From positions 933,843,503 to 933,907,502 of the forward strand of contig CM048744.1 of assembly GCA_026315105.1 (NCBI GenBank): a DNA stretch of 64,000 bases, given 5' to 3'. How positions within the stretch are numbered: position 1 is the stretch's first letter; every line of letters starts with the position of its first letter. A model generated the notes under the pieces. The model did not search any database, was not told where the DNA came from, and was given only the letters and a program-made list of their open reading frames with translations. Below are positions 11,196-24,097 of the stretch, one piece after another. Source of the DNA: Locusta migratoria (lineage: Eukaryota; Arthropoda; Insecta; Orthoptera; Acrididae). Position numbers and translations under genes: made by a program.

Positions 11196-14100
11196 GAAAA
11201 AAAACAAAAACAAATGCAGAATTGCTTCCGCAGATTGTTTAAAATGTCGTGCACCATGATCACGGTTGAGAGTACAGTGACAACTGTGCTGGAAATCAAA
11301 CCCGATACAGAATCGATGAGTACACAAGATGTGGGGTGAAGATTAAGGATGTACAATGATGATAATTACGAAGTGTCAATGTTGGAAGTTTACACACAGA
11401 TATTGTAATATTGTTATTCACGTCTGAAGCAGATAAAAATTGTGCTGAAGACGACATATCGCCATCTCATGTTCGTAAAAGAAAAGCGCCGGCTATTCCT
11501 CAGCGCTGCCAAAGTGTTATTTATATTTTTATACGTCTCTAACAATTCTCATAACGACAGTGTAACATCTGCTACTCGACAAATGTGGCCGTTGAATGAG
11601 GTTGACGAGTAATATTTTTGAACCAAGTGAGGTAGGAATGTTGCCTATTGTCGTAGCTAGGAGTGGACAGATGCGCTGGTGCCTTTCATTGTTAATTCCT
11701 GATTTAGTCGTGTTGCGTACCACTTGTTCACTTTTTGAAGAGATACGGCGCCGTGATATGAGAATCGCTGTTTAGATTGATGTCTGAAGATATGACTTCA
11801 GATCGATATTCAGTTGTTTCCTGGCGCTACCAACCTTGGCGTCCAGTAATACGGCCTAGTGTGATATTATTTTAGATATATTTACGCCGTGTTATTCCTT
11901 GATGAAAGTTTCATTTATATTAAAAACGAGCGGCGAACAGCATTTTGAACTTTTAATTTGACGGTGTACTTTAAACACATCCCTTTATGATGTCAATAAA
12001 TTCCGCCTTTGGTAATGGAGCGAAATCTAACGAATGTAAATAATTCTGACAGCATCCCGATCAGAGATATTTTAACAGTGCACTGCAAACCAAAGCCTAT
12101 TGCACGGTCGTAGTATGTTCTAAAACGGCGCGTGCGAAAATGCGATTCTTCAGGGGCGCGTATTTCGGGTTCTATTCATCATTGAGAGAAATCGTGGAGT
12201 ATTACGGTAGTCGTATTCCTAGCCATCATTTGTGTAGCTTACATATTTGGTGTACTGTAGATACCCACAGCGCAAGGTCTAAATTAGGATTATACCTTTC
12301 CTGTAGGACAAATTCAGCTAATTGGTTGGTTTCTGTAAATTAAATTTGCCCTTTATACAACTTATAGAAGCCTTATTTTTTGTTCATGGGCAGTTCATAA
12401 GAAAACTGCCCAAAACTATTGTTTTAATCGAACTATGGTTTGTGGGGTTGACCATTTCTATAATCTGCAAAATGCCAAAATTTTGCCAGTCTTGCGATAA
12501 TAATCAGGAAAAGCTTTAATTTTTTCCCATATCTTTTTCCGTTAACAAGATACAAGGTTTTGTTTTTGCCTCAAGGGGTGGGGGCAAATATCTAAATAAC
12601 CATAGCACATGGCTCAAATTTTGATAGTATACGCTTTAGATATTTATCTATAAATTATATTTTCCCTTTTTCTAAGATCTTTAACCAGTATAAAATATTT
12701 TTGTGAGGGACTGTGGAGTTTGTAACTTTTGTAGTTCCTATACATGACGATACAATTTTTTTCCTAGTGTTTTTAAAATGTTCTGGGAAAAACTTCGATT
12801 GTTTTTTAGGTTATTATTCATTACAGACATCAAGAGGTTCGACGTTACCACATTAACAAACCAGAATATGCTGCTAGTATCCGGTTTGTAGCGGCATTGT
12901 TGTTTCAAGTGACGTATTGAACCAATGAGAAAAGTTGATTTAATCATTAGTACTAGAAGGTCAAATATTGCATTTGTGTTGTATGGGAGAAGATTTCTTG
13001 TTAATCTCATATTATGCCCCCCCCTATTTTATGCGTAACACCCTCTGACGGTTTCCACTCTATTTCCACTATTTTCTCTCTTTTGCTCCCATTGTTACCA
13101 TGTATTTGCATTCATCTCTGCTTCTAATTGCCGCTGTCTGTCACCGACATCAGTATCTCTCTCTCTGGATCCAATGCTGTTTTATTCATCCAGCTGTCTG
13201 TCACTATCACTGTCTTCTCTCCTACTGCCACTGAACTATGCTATTGTCTTTCGGCGCAAAAAGCGCGAATGTCCTAAAACCAAATTTTTGGTATGTAGGT
13301 CGAATGAGAATTAGGACAGCTTGATCGACAGTTTCCTCTCAGTCTTGTTAAAGAAGAGCATATGTGCCTTTTTATACTCAGAAAGGAGCAGTCGGCACTC
13401 GCGGATATGGCCACATGTTCGTAGGCGCGGCCGCTCCCATCGACAAATCGTCTTCCCTCGAGCGCCTGCTTGGGTGTGTCATTTCCTGTAAGTGAAGTAC
13501 TTCACAAGTCTAGCGACCGACGACCAAAGCAGTTTGGTCCATAAGGTTTACGAATATTTGAACAGAAACAATTTTTCACCTGGTATAATCTTTTGTCTTA
13601 CTGACGCGCCGCGCCTTTCGTTAGTGTAATCGAAGAATCATTTTGATTAGTAATCTTGAGTTCCTGAGTTTACCTACAGCTGTGTCAACAGAAACGAAAT
13701 TGATTATGAAACAGCCAAGATGATAACCAGCGGAACTCCGAAGAAGAAAAATTGAGGCATGAAAGCTCAACGAAATCGCTACGAAGGAAACGAACATCTT
13801 GCCGCCTTCCACTGAAAATATATGCTATATTCGCCACTGGTGACGTGTCACGAACAGTCTGTAAGAAGTGCTTTTTGTGCGGGTTTATATGGCATCAAGA
13901 AAGAAAAATTTGTATTGTTAATTTATCATTTGTGTCTACCTAACCAGCCCTAAATTATGTTGAAAGGTCAATGGCTACAATTCAAAGAGGGTGACGTGAA
14001 AGACGAAACAATGATATTTTATTGGATGTATAACACACCGTACGTCTCATATGCCTAAAATGAGGAAAAGTGAACCAATTCAGACAATACCAGCGATGGT

Positions 14101-17100
14101 CAGAAGTAACTATGGAAGAAACGAACAGATTAAGCTGCATAGGAATGGGTTGTTAAAAACTAGAAAGGTGTTTTGAATGTAAAGTGCTTTCTGCCTTTTT
14201 AGAAAGACGTTGGTTCAAAAAGTTTCTTACTTCATCAGAACATATATTTTTAATTTTTTTAACTGTTCATTTTATTTTATTTTCCTTTGGTTATCTTTTA
14301 CAACTTTATGTCATTTTGTGCATTTTATTGTACGAAGAATTTATGCCGTGTTAATAAGCAAAAGTAAAGCAACATTTATTTTCCCCCCCCCCCTCCCGTG
14401 TATCATTTTGAGTCGTTAGCAACATGATGTATCACATGTCATTCGTTGCCTGCAACAAATCTTCGATATCTGAACGTCTGTGGTGCCAAAGTTGCTTTAT
14501 ACAATGTGACTTCGCGTTTTTATATGGACCGAGTTATTCATCAAAAGACCAAGCGCCGTTACTTTATATTTTTGATGTGAGCGCAATTAGTGCTATTTAG
14601 TAGTTATTTACAGTGAGATGTCACTACTAAGTGAAAGAACACTAACCCTTCTTTGGTACAAAAAGTTGAGAAACATATATTGATTTATAAATTTTAAGAA
14701 CATGTAAAATTTAGGTTCCATTATGTGAGTTATGAGATATGGCGCTTGGACTAGTGATGCATAACACCGTCCATATATTACCGAAGCTGATGAGCTTCGG
14801 AGTCCGGCTGAAGACGTTCCCAATATCGACGGAAATAATGATTTCAGAGAACTAGCAGACTTCTGTCATTCATTTCTTTAATAAAAGCAACGCATGTTAA
14901 CGTCTTTTTCTCTAAAATCTGTTTATTAAAAACCAATATTAGGAATGAGCTAGCATTAAATACTTATATGGACTCATTCTGTTGTTTCAAAGAATTTGGT
15001 GGCTCCTAATATTTCCGTATATATGGAGTTCGATGTTAATTCACAGAGGGCCATACCAACTCCTCCACTCCTTTTCGTGGGAAGAGAGATTTCAGTGGAA
15101 GCCAAATTACCGAAATTATGCAAAATGTTGTGACAGAGAGAAACAGCGGAACAATCTACACTTGCATGTTCAGACCAGAAAGCAAGCTCCTTGCTACCAG
15201 AAAAATGCGTGGCCAGCCTAAAAGCAAACTCAAGCTCAATAATACTTATCCTGGCCAATTTATGCACTGACAGCTATGATGAACACATGGATGTTTCGTG
15301 TCTAATACCGCTCATCTGTGTTAGGGCGTCTATAATGAATCAGCATCGAAGGTACGCCATCATAGTTCATCCCTGACGAACAGTAGCTGGAACATTAACT
15401 TGTTTTCGAACAATACACAAAGCGCATGCAGTTGACGTATCTCGGTTTCATAGACACACATACGTGCTAGTCAGATAAAAAAAATATGGGGATAGGAAAT
15501 CAGAGCGAAAACAATCTTCATTTAACAAGCCAACGACGACCACAGGACCCTTATACAAATTAATCATAAAATACTGAACGACTTCCGTGATAGGATTTTT
15601 TTCCATTTACTCCGTACAGTTACATGTAACAGGTTCGCCCTATTATTTTTTTCATCACGAATTATGTGGCGTACGGACTAAATACCTGACTTGTCAAAGG
15701 AGTTTAAGAGGTTTCTCCATAACTCTACTGGACACGTAATGGTAAATTGCTAACGATTAGCTAAAAAAATGCGATGCATGGTACACAAAGTGCTAAGCTA
15801 CATTAGTATTTCTCTCTTCGGAGAAATGAGGTGGTGACTGTACCTCACTTCGAGAACCTCCAAAACCCACTGCGGGGGAAAGACGATTTTTTTCTTGATA
15901 CAGATGTTGGAAATGTTAAGCTTCCTTGTAATTCTGAGATAGCCCTATCAACATAGCGATAATGTTGGCCAGTCCAACGCCTTTCTCCATTTGGCGGATG
16001 AGCTGCGCCACATGGGAACTCTCTCTGAGAGCAAGTTTCTCCGAGGAAGCAGGAAACTATTTGCCTCGTGGAGACTTGGGTTACAGATCTATGGCGCATT
16101 GAAATGGAGGTGGTGATGCAGGAGTCCCGGACTGGAACGAGCCCATTGTTTGCCGAGTTGTTGCAGACAGAATCTGGAGGGGAAAGCCGGATAAATGCCA
16201 CACAAATGAGGCAGTAACCCGCCGGAAGACGCGATCACCGTCTCCCGCAGCAGTGCACAGCGTAATGAATCGATCCTAGCATTTCTTCATCAAGAATGCT
16301 TCGCCACACTGTAATATTAAAGGAGAATCATATTTATGATGAGTTATTTTCACTGAATGAAAACTTGTTTAATTTGCTTTAAGTAAACTATGGTGAACAT
16401 ATTCCTTTATAAGCCTACTGAACCATCATCTATTGGCGCGGTTATTTCAGTCATGCGCGAATACGTCAAAAATTCTCAGGTATACAATGCATGATCTTAT
16501 CTTACACCTTAGTATAGGATGCATTTCTCTTACATTACACTTTTGACAGAAAATTGATGAGTGAAACAAATTTAAAGCTTTCAGAAGGCACTGACTATCA
16601 TTATTGTACTAATAACACTTCAGTTTTCATGTTTAAACGCTACTATGTTCTATAAATTCATTTACCACTTTGACTAAGGGAAAAAAAGGATCTAACGTTT
16701 CATGTACTTCGCCGTAAACGAGATGAAAACCCCTTCGTTTTCGTTTCATTTGATTACTTGATTATACGGTAATTAACACATATCTATTAGCTTTTTTATG
16801 AAAATGAATGTATTCTTGTTTATTCTTAATTTTATATATTTTTATGTTTAATGGTGTCAATTTGCAAAAAGTATAAAAATCGCAAATTACATTCTAAGTA
16901 CCTATTGGCTTTACTATTAGTTCCCAATGATTGATTGTGCTTGTTCTCTCTCTGAAGAGTTATGTTTTTTTGGAAAGTATTCGGTGTGTCTACATACAAA
17001 ATTAAGATAAACGAAAATGAGCTTTCTTCTTAAAAACTAACTATTTGATATGTATTAATTACAATATATTTTGTTGAAGTATTCCAACACAACGAAAAGA

Positions 17101-17888
17101 TCACGGGGGAGGGGGAGATTGAACCACCAAACCCATATTAAACTAAAATCGACAATCTACAACGCTGCCAAGCTAGCTACGCTGACAACAGGAATAGTTA
17201 GCACCAGAACAAAACAAAAATTACAAAAATCCGATACCCACCGTGGTCTCCTTTTGTTTTCGAAGATACACTTCCTATTTCCTGCGTTTCACCTCCACGA
17301 GTGATTTAATACTTTTTAGGATTCAAACTTCATGGAGTCTCGTGTACTTTATATGATAGCACAGTGCTGTAAGAGTGTCTTCACATATTGTCAGGTATTG
17401 ACGTTTGCTTGTTAGCCTTCTTTGATATTATATTATGTAATTAACATTGGATCTCATCTCATTATACATTTTCTTCTTTTCGTTGGTCCCTAACCAGTAT
17501 CCTCACGTGGTCGACAAATTAATTTGTGGAGTTGACAATGCTAGCGATAGTTGGGTGCGCAGGTTTCTGCTCCCTCCCCCTCCCCCTCTTCTGCACTTTC
17601 CCGCTGTCGTTTGGAATTTGTCTGTTCACCTCCACCTACTTGCGTCTATTGGTGTCCCACGTTGAAGTATGCGAACGTTTTCGAAGTGTTTGAAAATGTG
17701 GAGGCGGAATGTAGCTCCAGTATACAACTATTCGATTACAGGAGACGGTCCTAACAAAACCTTTATGGTGACTGGTACATTGGTCCCCGACCAGATGTGA
17801 TTCGGGACCGACAGGCGCAACTCCTTGAGCTATTCGGACGGGTTATCTCAAACTTGATCGTGTTTAATTTCTTTAATTCTCAGTTAGC
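11196..17888. other. Long gene-free stretch; pyrimidine-rich patch at 13030-13260
   Basis: AT-rich DNA with no recognisable gene. Around 13030-13260 the plus strand is rich in CTGTC/TCTCT-like imperfect repeats. A 118-residue minus frame at 15845-16201 lies in a locally GC-richer patch. I do not recognise it and cannot exclude a decayed repeat or exon. The frame at 14974-15267 (minus) is likewise unrecognised. A hairpin CCGAAGCTGATGAGCTTCGG sits at 14780-14799. Confidence 0.45.
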
Positions 17889-17899
17889 TTTTATTGGAT

Positions 17900-18094
17900 G
17901 CCGGCCGCGGTGGCCGACGGGACTGAGGCGCTCCAGTCACGGTCTGCACGGCCACTACGGTCGGGGGTTCGAATCCCCCTCGGGCATGGATATTTGTACC
18001 GTCCTAGTTCGTAAGTCGTTCATAAGTAGTTTGTATGTTTAGGGACTGATGACCCCGTAGTTAAGTCCCATAGACTCTACAAACATTTGATTTT
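17900..18094 (+). mobile_element. tRNA-derived SINE, full length, with TSD
   Basis: This copy is full length from GCCGGCCGCGGTGGCC to ACAAACATTTGA, with the B box near 17965 and the GGGACTGATGACCCCG block near 18040. It includes a small internal duplication (AAGTCGTTCATAAGTAGT) near 18015-18032. TTTTATTGGAT is repeated exactly at 17889-17899 and 18095-18105, an 11-bp TSD. Confidence 0.93.
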
Positions 18095-18214
18095 TTTTAT
18101 TGGATTGTGTGTCTGAATAGAAACCATTTGGATTCTGCAGCCATAGTGGATCAAGATACAAAGGATATTAGCTACCAATGTGTACTGAATTGCACTGGGA
18201 AATACTGAAAATTA

Positions 18215-18335
18215 ATTCCGAATTTGGATTAAATCCCGGTTCTCCTGCTTACCACGCAATTGGTCTTTCCACTACGCCATCCTGACGCAGTCATCACCGC
18301 AACTGCAGCGACTATACTATCACACCTACATGTCC
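18215..18335 (-). mobile_element. Fragment of a second tRNA-derived SINE family
   Basis: The minus strand has a GATGGCGTAGTGGAAAGACC A-box-like segment, GTAAGCAGGAGAACC and a degenerate B box (CCGGGATTTAATCC, about 18225-18240). It has the same layout as the fragments at 21500, 62840 and 63300. Boundaries are approximate. Confidence 0.5.
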
Positions 18336-18499
18336 GAAACAAGGGAGATCTCATACGAAACCATAAACAAGCCAATAATCCCTCGAATTCTGACAGGAAT
18401 CAACACAAAACTGGGAGTGAAGACGTCGATGGGCAGGGGTACAACGCCAGTAGTATGTGGATAACAGTTTTTAGGCTGTGCAGTGTTGTGACGACTGGG

Positions 18500-18645
18500 T
18501 CTACATGTAGGAAAAACCCAATAGCCCAGTAAGGAGATGACCAAATTCAAATCCCATCCCCGTAAAAATTCTCTCTATTTCCCCGTTGATGAAATTCAGT
18601 GCCCACTGCCAACTAATGTATTTCATTTCTGTGATGATCGTGTCG
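18500..18645 (+). mobile_element. SINE 3' body fragment, second family
   Basis: AAATTCAAATCCCATCCCCG resembles a decayed B box followed by the family's 3' body. GATGAAATTCAGTGCCCACT and GCCAACTAATGT match the segments at 52770-52805 and 63395-63425. It lies about 165 bp from an oppositely oriented fragment of the same family. Confidence 0.45.
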
Positions 18646-18649
18646 CATT

Positions 18650-19380
18650 TATGGCCGTTAACCCTTTCAGTCCCACATTATGAAATCAGCTTTGGAGAAA
18701 TTAATATTCAGTGTTCCCTGTATTAATTCAGTGCATTAAGCATCAAAATGCATGTTTTAAAATTTTTGGTCGAACTATTCATTTTTATGTCATGTATTTC
18801 ATGCACAACACAGACGTTTGTACAGAAGTATTTTATTACTTGGAGGTTATTTCGTTGATAGTTAACACTGCCAGATCAATAATGCTAGCATGATCTTCGC
18901 CACGGCACCAAAAGGACAAGACAATCACTGCTGGAATAAAAGGGCACCACACTGACGCTCACACTCTCAGCCACGTACAGACGGCAACCCAACACAACCT
19001 CCAAAATGTGCCGATTAATGCCTGAGAAGTGGGTGCGAGCCGTACCAAGCGGTAAAATGTCTTACTAGAAGCATGTCGTTCAACAACAAAAATTCAACTT
19101 TACGGAATGATGCACGAAATATGGTATAAATCAACTTCTAATACGTTTTTGTCCAGGAACAATAATGGGAATGAAAGGACAAAACTCCAGCTGGGATCGT
19201 GTTCAGCCTGCCTTGAGCAAGTCTTTGTAGCTGACGTCGCTTCGGCAACTTGCCCGTCAATGATGAGGACGACAACATCCAGTCTCCGAGAGGAGAGAAT
19301 CTCCGACCTCCGGAAATCCAACCCGGGCTCCCCTGCGGCAACCCCCCACGCTCTTCACTAATTACGGAAGGGGCACTTCA
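18650..19380. other. Mostly unannotated; possible tRNA-like SINE fragment at 19225-19355 (minus)
   Basis: The only signal is at 19225-19355. There the minus strand reads GCCCGGGTTGGATTTCCGG (B-box-like), GGTCGGAGATTCTCTCC, and later a Y-rich tail, as in a decayed SINE. The rest shows nothing recognisable. Confidence 0.35.
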
Positions 19381-19578
19381 AAATGTTCAAATGTTTGTAT
19401 AGCTTATGCGACTTAACTACGGGGTCATCGGTCCCTAAACTTACAAACTACTTATGAACTAGCTAACCCTAAGGACGGCACAAATATCCATGCCCGAGTG
19501 GGGATTCGAACCCCCGACCGTAGTGACCGCGCAAACCGTGACTGGAGCGCCTCAGTCCCCTCAGCCACCGCGGCCGGC
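19381..19578 (-). mobile_element. tRNA-derived SINE (GCCGGCCGCGG type), minus
   Basis: Full-length copy from the tail ATGTTCAAATGTTTGTATAG to the head CCACCGCGGCCGGC. The B box at about 19506-19520 is intact (GATTCGAACCCCCGACC). The flanks (AGGGGCACTTCA / AGTGGAGCTTCA) match at 9 of 12 positions, so the TSD is imperfect and the copy moderately old. Confidence 0.9.
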
Positions 19579-19729
19579 AGTGGAGCTTCATTCCGTCTTC
19601 ATTGATAATTTTCTTAGTTATCTTTGAGCCGAATTCGGTTCTAGTAGCGTACCGAGACTTCGGCATGACGCAACGTAACTGCAGCAGCCTGCTTCACAGC
19701 GATAAGTCATCTGAGTTGGCTCCTCCGCT

Positions 19730-20110
19730 CGGCCCGTTCACAAAGCGAAATCCCCCGTTAAGGTCGTTATCGCCGGCCAGATATTAAATTGGCCCGTTTT
19801 TGTGGGGGCGGATGGCCCGGCTGCGGGGCCACCTGTCCGCTGCCTGAGCGCGCCCGCCGGCCCCACCTGCCAGCTGGTCACACTTCACAGACAGCCGGGC
19901 TCAGCTCGGACGAGACGTCCAGCTGCCGATACATCACCTGCCGCCACGCGCCGTGCGCTACCGAACGCCGACATTTAAGCCGAGCATCTGCCGCCTACCT
20001 GGCGGCGGCGGCGACGACGATGCCGCCTCCCGCGGCGCCCGGCCACACTCGGGTGCTCGTGAAATGGTCTCCCAAGCGGAACGCGCCGAGATCGACGCAA
20101 GTCAACCTTC
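19730..20110. other. GC-rich patch 1
   Basis: A stretch of strongly elevated GC with many CpG pairs in AT-rich surroundings. It contains CAGCTG at 19871 and 19920. Overlapping open frames (19789-20133, 19953-20366) follow from the low stop-codon density of GC-rich DNA and have no domain. It may be a regulatory or CpG-island-like segment. No promoter element is evident. Confidence 0.4.
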
Positions 20111-20561
20111 AAATTACTTTTCTCTGCACTTAACATTCTTAAACCACCAGACTGCCGCTACCGAGTTTATATTTAGTAACAATTCTGTGCACCGCTTTTT
20201 GTTACACCTCGCATCATTAGCCATCCACGATCGGCGCTGGACGCAGCGGGCGCGTCAGGACCAGAGCTTTTCTTGTTCTGTTCGATCCACACCAGCGATG
20301 ATCCCACTTTTTTCCCTGTTCTGTGGCATCTGCGGGCTCTACACCGGAGCCGTTTATCTTCTATAAAAACAGCGAATGCTTTTCGAATTATTTTTTTTAC
20401 ACATAAATCTCAATATCAAATTACGTACTTGTTACTGTGTGGTATAATTCGTGTTCTGAGTGTTGGGAGCACAAGAGCAGGGAGAGCGCCGTGATCCTAG
20501 TTTCACGTCGGTAACATCTTTGTACATTTTCTGCTGCTCTTATCAATTAAGGGTGATCTAC

Positions 20562-21290
20562 CTCTACATACATACTCCGCAATCCACCGTAAGGTGCGTG
20601 GCGGAGGGTACACTGTACCACTACTAGGCATTTCCTTTCTTATTCCACTCCCAAATGGAATGAGGAAAAAAAGAATGCCTATGTGCCTCCATATGAGCCC
20701 TAATTTCTCTTGTCTTTGTGATCACTACGCGAAATGGAAATAGGCTGCAGCAAGATCGTACTACACTCAGCTTCAAATTCCGGCCCTCTAAATTTCCTCA
20801 ACAGAATTCCACGAAAAGAAGTCGCATTTCCGTGACACGCATTGGTCAAACCTAACTGCTCGGCTCTGAACTGCTTCTGTCTTCCTATAAACCGATCTGC
20901 TGCGGGTCCCAAACACTTTAGCAATACTCAAGACGTGGTCTTACAAGCGTTTTATACGCCGTCTCCTTTACAGATGAAGTACATCTTCCCAAAATTCTCC
21001 CAATAAACCGAAGCCGGCTGTCCGCCTTTCTCACAACTGTCCTTACATGTTCGTTCGACAGCATCAAGATGCTGACTACTAATGCTGTATTCGAACATTA
21101 TGGGATTGTTTTTTCTTGCTCATGCGCATCACCTTTCATTTTTCTACATTGAGAGCTAGCTGCAATTCTTCGCACCAACTAGAAATTTTGTCTAGGTCAT
21201 CTTGTATGCTATTACGGTCAGTTAAAGACCTACAGACCTACTGATTTGTATCTTTAAAGCAGACTCCTAACACGGATCTCGGTGCGTTAT
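20562..21290 (-). mobile_element. CR1/Jockey-like LINE, degenerate 3' part
   Basis: The conserved 3' end lies at 20575 (CATACTCCGCAATCCACCGT, GCGTGGCGGAGGGTAC). It is followed on the minus strand by a decayed reverse-transcriptase C-terminus. CCCAATAAACCGAAG at 20998 and the segments to 21230 match the copy at 56140-56400 in order. Stop codons in every frame show it is inactive. Confidence 0.75.
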
Positions 21291-21499
21291 TTAACTGATG
21301 TAACTGTTTCACAGAGCTGAAGATCATGGACTTTTCAGTCGCGCTGGCCTCCACGCCACCTGGACACTGTCACCACGACTGCCCTGACTCCCGCCAGACC
21401 ACATATTTTCAATTTAAGAGCAGTAGCAGTACGTGAGTGCTGTGTGGAAAACTTGAGATAACTTTGGTCTGCCGGGAGGTGTTCTAAGGTAGTCGTTAT

Positions 21500-21610
21500 C
21501 ACTCTCCAGACAGCGTAGTAGTCAGCGCGACAGACTACCAAGCCTGAGGTCAGAGGGCGAATCTCGACCTGGCGCAAATTTTTAAATTGCACCATTGATT
21601 TGTCCACTGT
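21500..21610 (+). mobile_element. tRNA-derived SINE fragment, second family
   Basis: GACAGCGTAGTAGTCAGCGC (A-box side), CCAAGCCTGAGGTCAG, a damaged B box (GCGAATCTCGACC) and the GCAAATTTTTAAATTGCACC tail. It abuts the 3' tail of the RTE-like LINE at 21648. Confidence 0.5.
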
Positions 21611-21702
21611 CACACAATTTCGTAAACTCCTCTGTCTTAGGTCATATGTTGTTGTTGTTGTTGTTGTTGTTGTCCTCAATCCGGAGACTGGTTTGATGCA
21701 AT

Positions 21703-22080
21703 TCACCACCCTACTCCATCCTGAGCAAGCTGCTTCATCTCCTCATAAGAACAGCACTCTAAATCCATCTGAATCTGCTTACTGTATTCATCTCTTGACC
21801 ACAATATGCGAGTTTTACCCCACACATTTCCATCCAACGCTAAATTCACGATTCCTCGACGCCTAAGATTGTGTCCTACCAATCGATCCCTTCTTTTAGT
21901 TAAAGTATTCCAGAAAGTCCTTTTCTCCCCAATTCTCTTCACTACCTCATTAGTTACGCGATCCACCCACCTAATCTTCAGCTTTCTTCTGTAGCACCAC
22001 ATTTCAAAAGCCTCAATCCTCTTCTTGTCAGCACTGTTTATCGTCCAAGTTTCACTCCCGTACAAGGCAACACTCCACAC
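21703..22080 (-). pseudogene. RTE-like ORF, C-terminal fragment
   Basis: A frame of 125 codons beginning WSVALYGSETWTINSADKKR, with FEMWCYRR, RWVDRVTNEV, GEKRTFWNTL and ending AQDGVGW near the element 3' end. It matches the C-terminal region of the copies at 35402 and 40627. Its frame differs from that of the upstream RT piece, so the protein is broken. Confidence 0.8.
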
Positions 22081-22201
22081 AAATGCCTTCAGAAAGGACT
22101 TACATATTCGATATTAGCAAATTTCTCTCTCTAAAAGACGCTTTTCTACCCATTGCCATTATGCATTTTATATCCTCTGCAATCTGACCACCATAAGTTA
22201 T

Positions 22202-22486
22202 TTAACTGCCCAAGTAACAGAACTGCACCACCTTTATCGTTTCGTTACCCAATATCTTCGCATTGCCTGATTTTCTTAGACTTGTTTTGCACTTGTTAAT
22301 GCTTATTTCATACTGACTATCCATTCCGTTCAACTGCTCCTCCAGGTCCTTTGCTGTCTCTGACAGAATTACAATGTCATCGGCAAAACGCAATGTTTTT
22401 AATTCTTCACCCTGAACTTTAATTCCTTCTCGAAATTTCTCCTTACTTTCCTTCATTGCTTGCTCAATGTAGAAATTGAATAGCAT
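22202..22486 (-). pseudogene. RTE-like reverse transcriptase palm fragment
   Basis: A 94-codon frame: LFNFYIEQAMKESKEKF, then TLRFADDIVILSETAKDLEE with the catalytic ADD, and NINKCKTSLR-like and LGNETIKVVQFCYLGS segments. The FADD box is the RT catalytic aspartate pair. The frame is isolated by stops on both sides. Confidence 0.85.
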
Positions 22487-23764
22487 TCGAGAAAGGCTAC
22501 AACCCTGCCTTACTCCCTTCCCAACCTCTGCATCCCTTTTATGGCCTTCAATTCTGAAAACTTCTGTCTGATTTACAAGTTGTAAATAACCTTCCGTTCC
22601 CTATATTTTACTCCTACTGATTCCAGAATTTGAAAGTGTATTCCAGTCCACATTGTCAAAAGCTTTCTCCAAATATACAAAAGCTGCAAATGTCGGTTTC
22701 CCTTTCCTTTATCTATCTTCTAAGATAAGCCGTAAAGTGAGGATTGTCTCCCGTGTTCTTACATATCTCCTGAATCCAAATTGGTCTTCCCCAAGGTCGG
22801 CTTCTACCAGCTTTTCCTTCCTTCTGTAAATAGTGTTAAAATTTTGCAACCATGATGGTTCTGCAATTTTCACACCCGTCTGCCGCTGCTTTCTTTGGAA
22901 TGGGGATTGTTACATTTTTCTTAGTCTGAGGGAATTTCCCCTGACTAGTACATCTTACGCACCAGGTGAAATAGTTTTGTCATGGCTGGTTCTCCGAGAG
23001 ACTTTAGTAGTTCTGAGGGAATGTGGGCCTTGTTTCGACTTAGGTCTTTTAGGGCTCTGTCAAATTCTTCTGTATCTCCTATTTCATCTTCATCTACATC
23101 CCCCCTTCCTACAATATTGTCTCTAAGTTCGTTTCCTTTGTAGAGTCCCTCTATATACTCTTTCCACCTTTCCGCTTTCCCTTCTTTCCATCGAAGTTCT
23201 TTATATTCCTACAGCCGCTTTTCTTGTCTCCATGTGTGCCTTATTTTCCTGTAGGCTGTATCTATTTTACCCCTGTTTATTATTTCTTCTACAGACTTGC
23301 ATTTGCCTTCTAGGCACTCCTGCTCAGCCATTTTGCACTTCCTGTCAATCTCATTTCTTGGTCGTCTGTACTCCATTTTGCCCGTTTCATTTACTGCATT
23401 TTTATATTTTCTCCTCTCATCAATTAAACTTAGTATTTCCTGTAATATACAAGGATTTTTGTAGGTCTTGCTGTTCTATCTATTTGGTTCTTTGCTGCCT
23501 TCACTATTTCATCTCTCAATGCTATCCATTCCTCTTCTACTGTTTTATTTCCCCCTGTTTATGTCAATTGTTGCCTCAAGCTCACTCTGAAATTCTTAAG
23601 AACTTCAGGTTCCCTCAATTTATCAAAGTCCCATCGCCGTATTTTTCTACCTTTCTGCAGTTTTTTCAGTTTCAGCCACAGTTCATGACCAATAAGATAT
23701 CAGCCCCAGGGTATCTTACAGTTCTATACCTGGTTCCGAAATATCTCTCTTACCACTATAAAAT

Positions 23765-24097
23765 CTATCTGGTACCTTCTGGCCTCTTCCACGTATACAA
23801 CCTTCTTTCATGATTCTTAAACCAGGTGTGTGTTATGATTAAATCATGTTCCGTGCAAAATTCTAACAGGCGGCTTCCTCTTTCATTACTTTTGCCCAGA
23901 CCATATTCACCTACTATCTTCCCTTTCCTTCCTTGTCTTACTACTGAATTCCAGTCTCCCATAATTAAGTTTTCCTCTCCATTAATTGTCTGAATAATTA
24001 TTTTGTCAAGTAGGCTCAACCACATAGATCGTGTATAAAACACTATAATATGACGCGTTTCGAGGGTCAAGCCCTCATCATCAGATAAAACATACAA
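23765..24097 (-). pseudogene. RTE-like APE endonuclease fragment
   Basis: GDWNSVVRQGRKGK...GLGKSNERGSRLLEFC followed by HTWFKNHERRLYTWKRPEGT is the central to C-terminal part of an apurinic-type endonuclease. The residues before GEENLIMGDWN come from the inserted hammerhead element, so the open frame runs across the junction at about 24000. Confidence 0.8.

Noticed and set aside
14780..14799. CCGAAGCTGATGAGCTTCGG as a hammerhead core
   Set aside because: CTGATGA is present, but it sits in the loop of a perfect short hairpin and no GAAAC follows at the right place (GAAGAC instead).
15845..16201. 118-codon minus frame as a possible exon
   Set aside because: No recognised domain and no convincing splice sites. 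It may be chance or an old repeat, so it is mentioned only within the gene-free stretch.
23232..23813. 193-codon plus-strand open frame, the longest in this region
   Set aside because: It is the antisense shadow of the minus-strand RTE-like LINE. Its composition (Phe/Leu/Cys-rich) is the complement of the LINE coding sequence.
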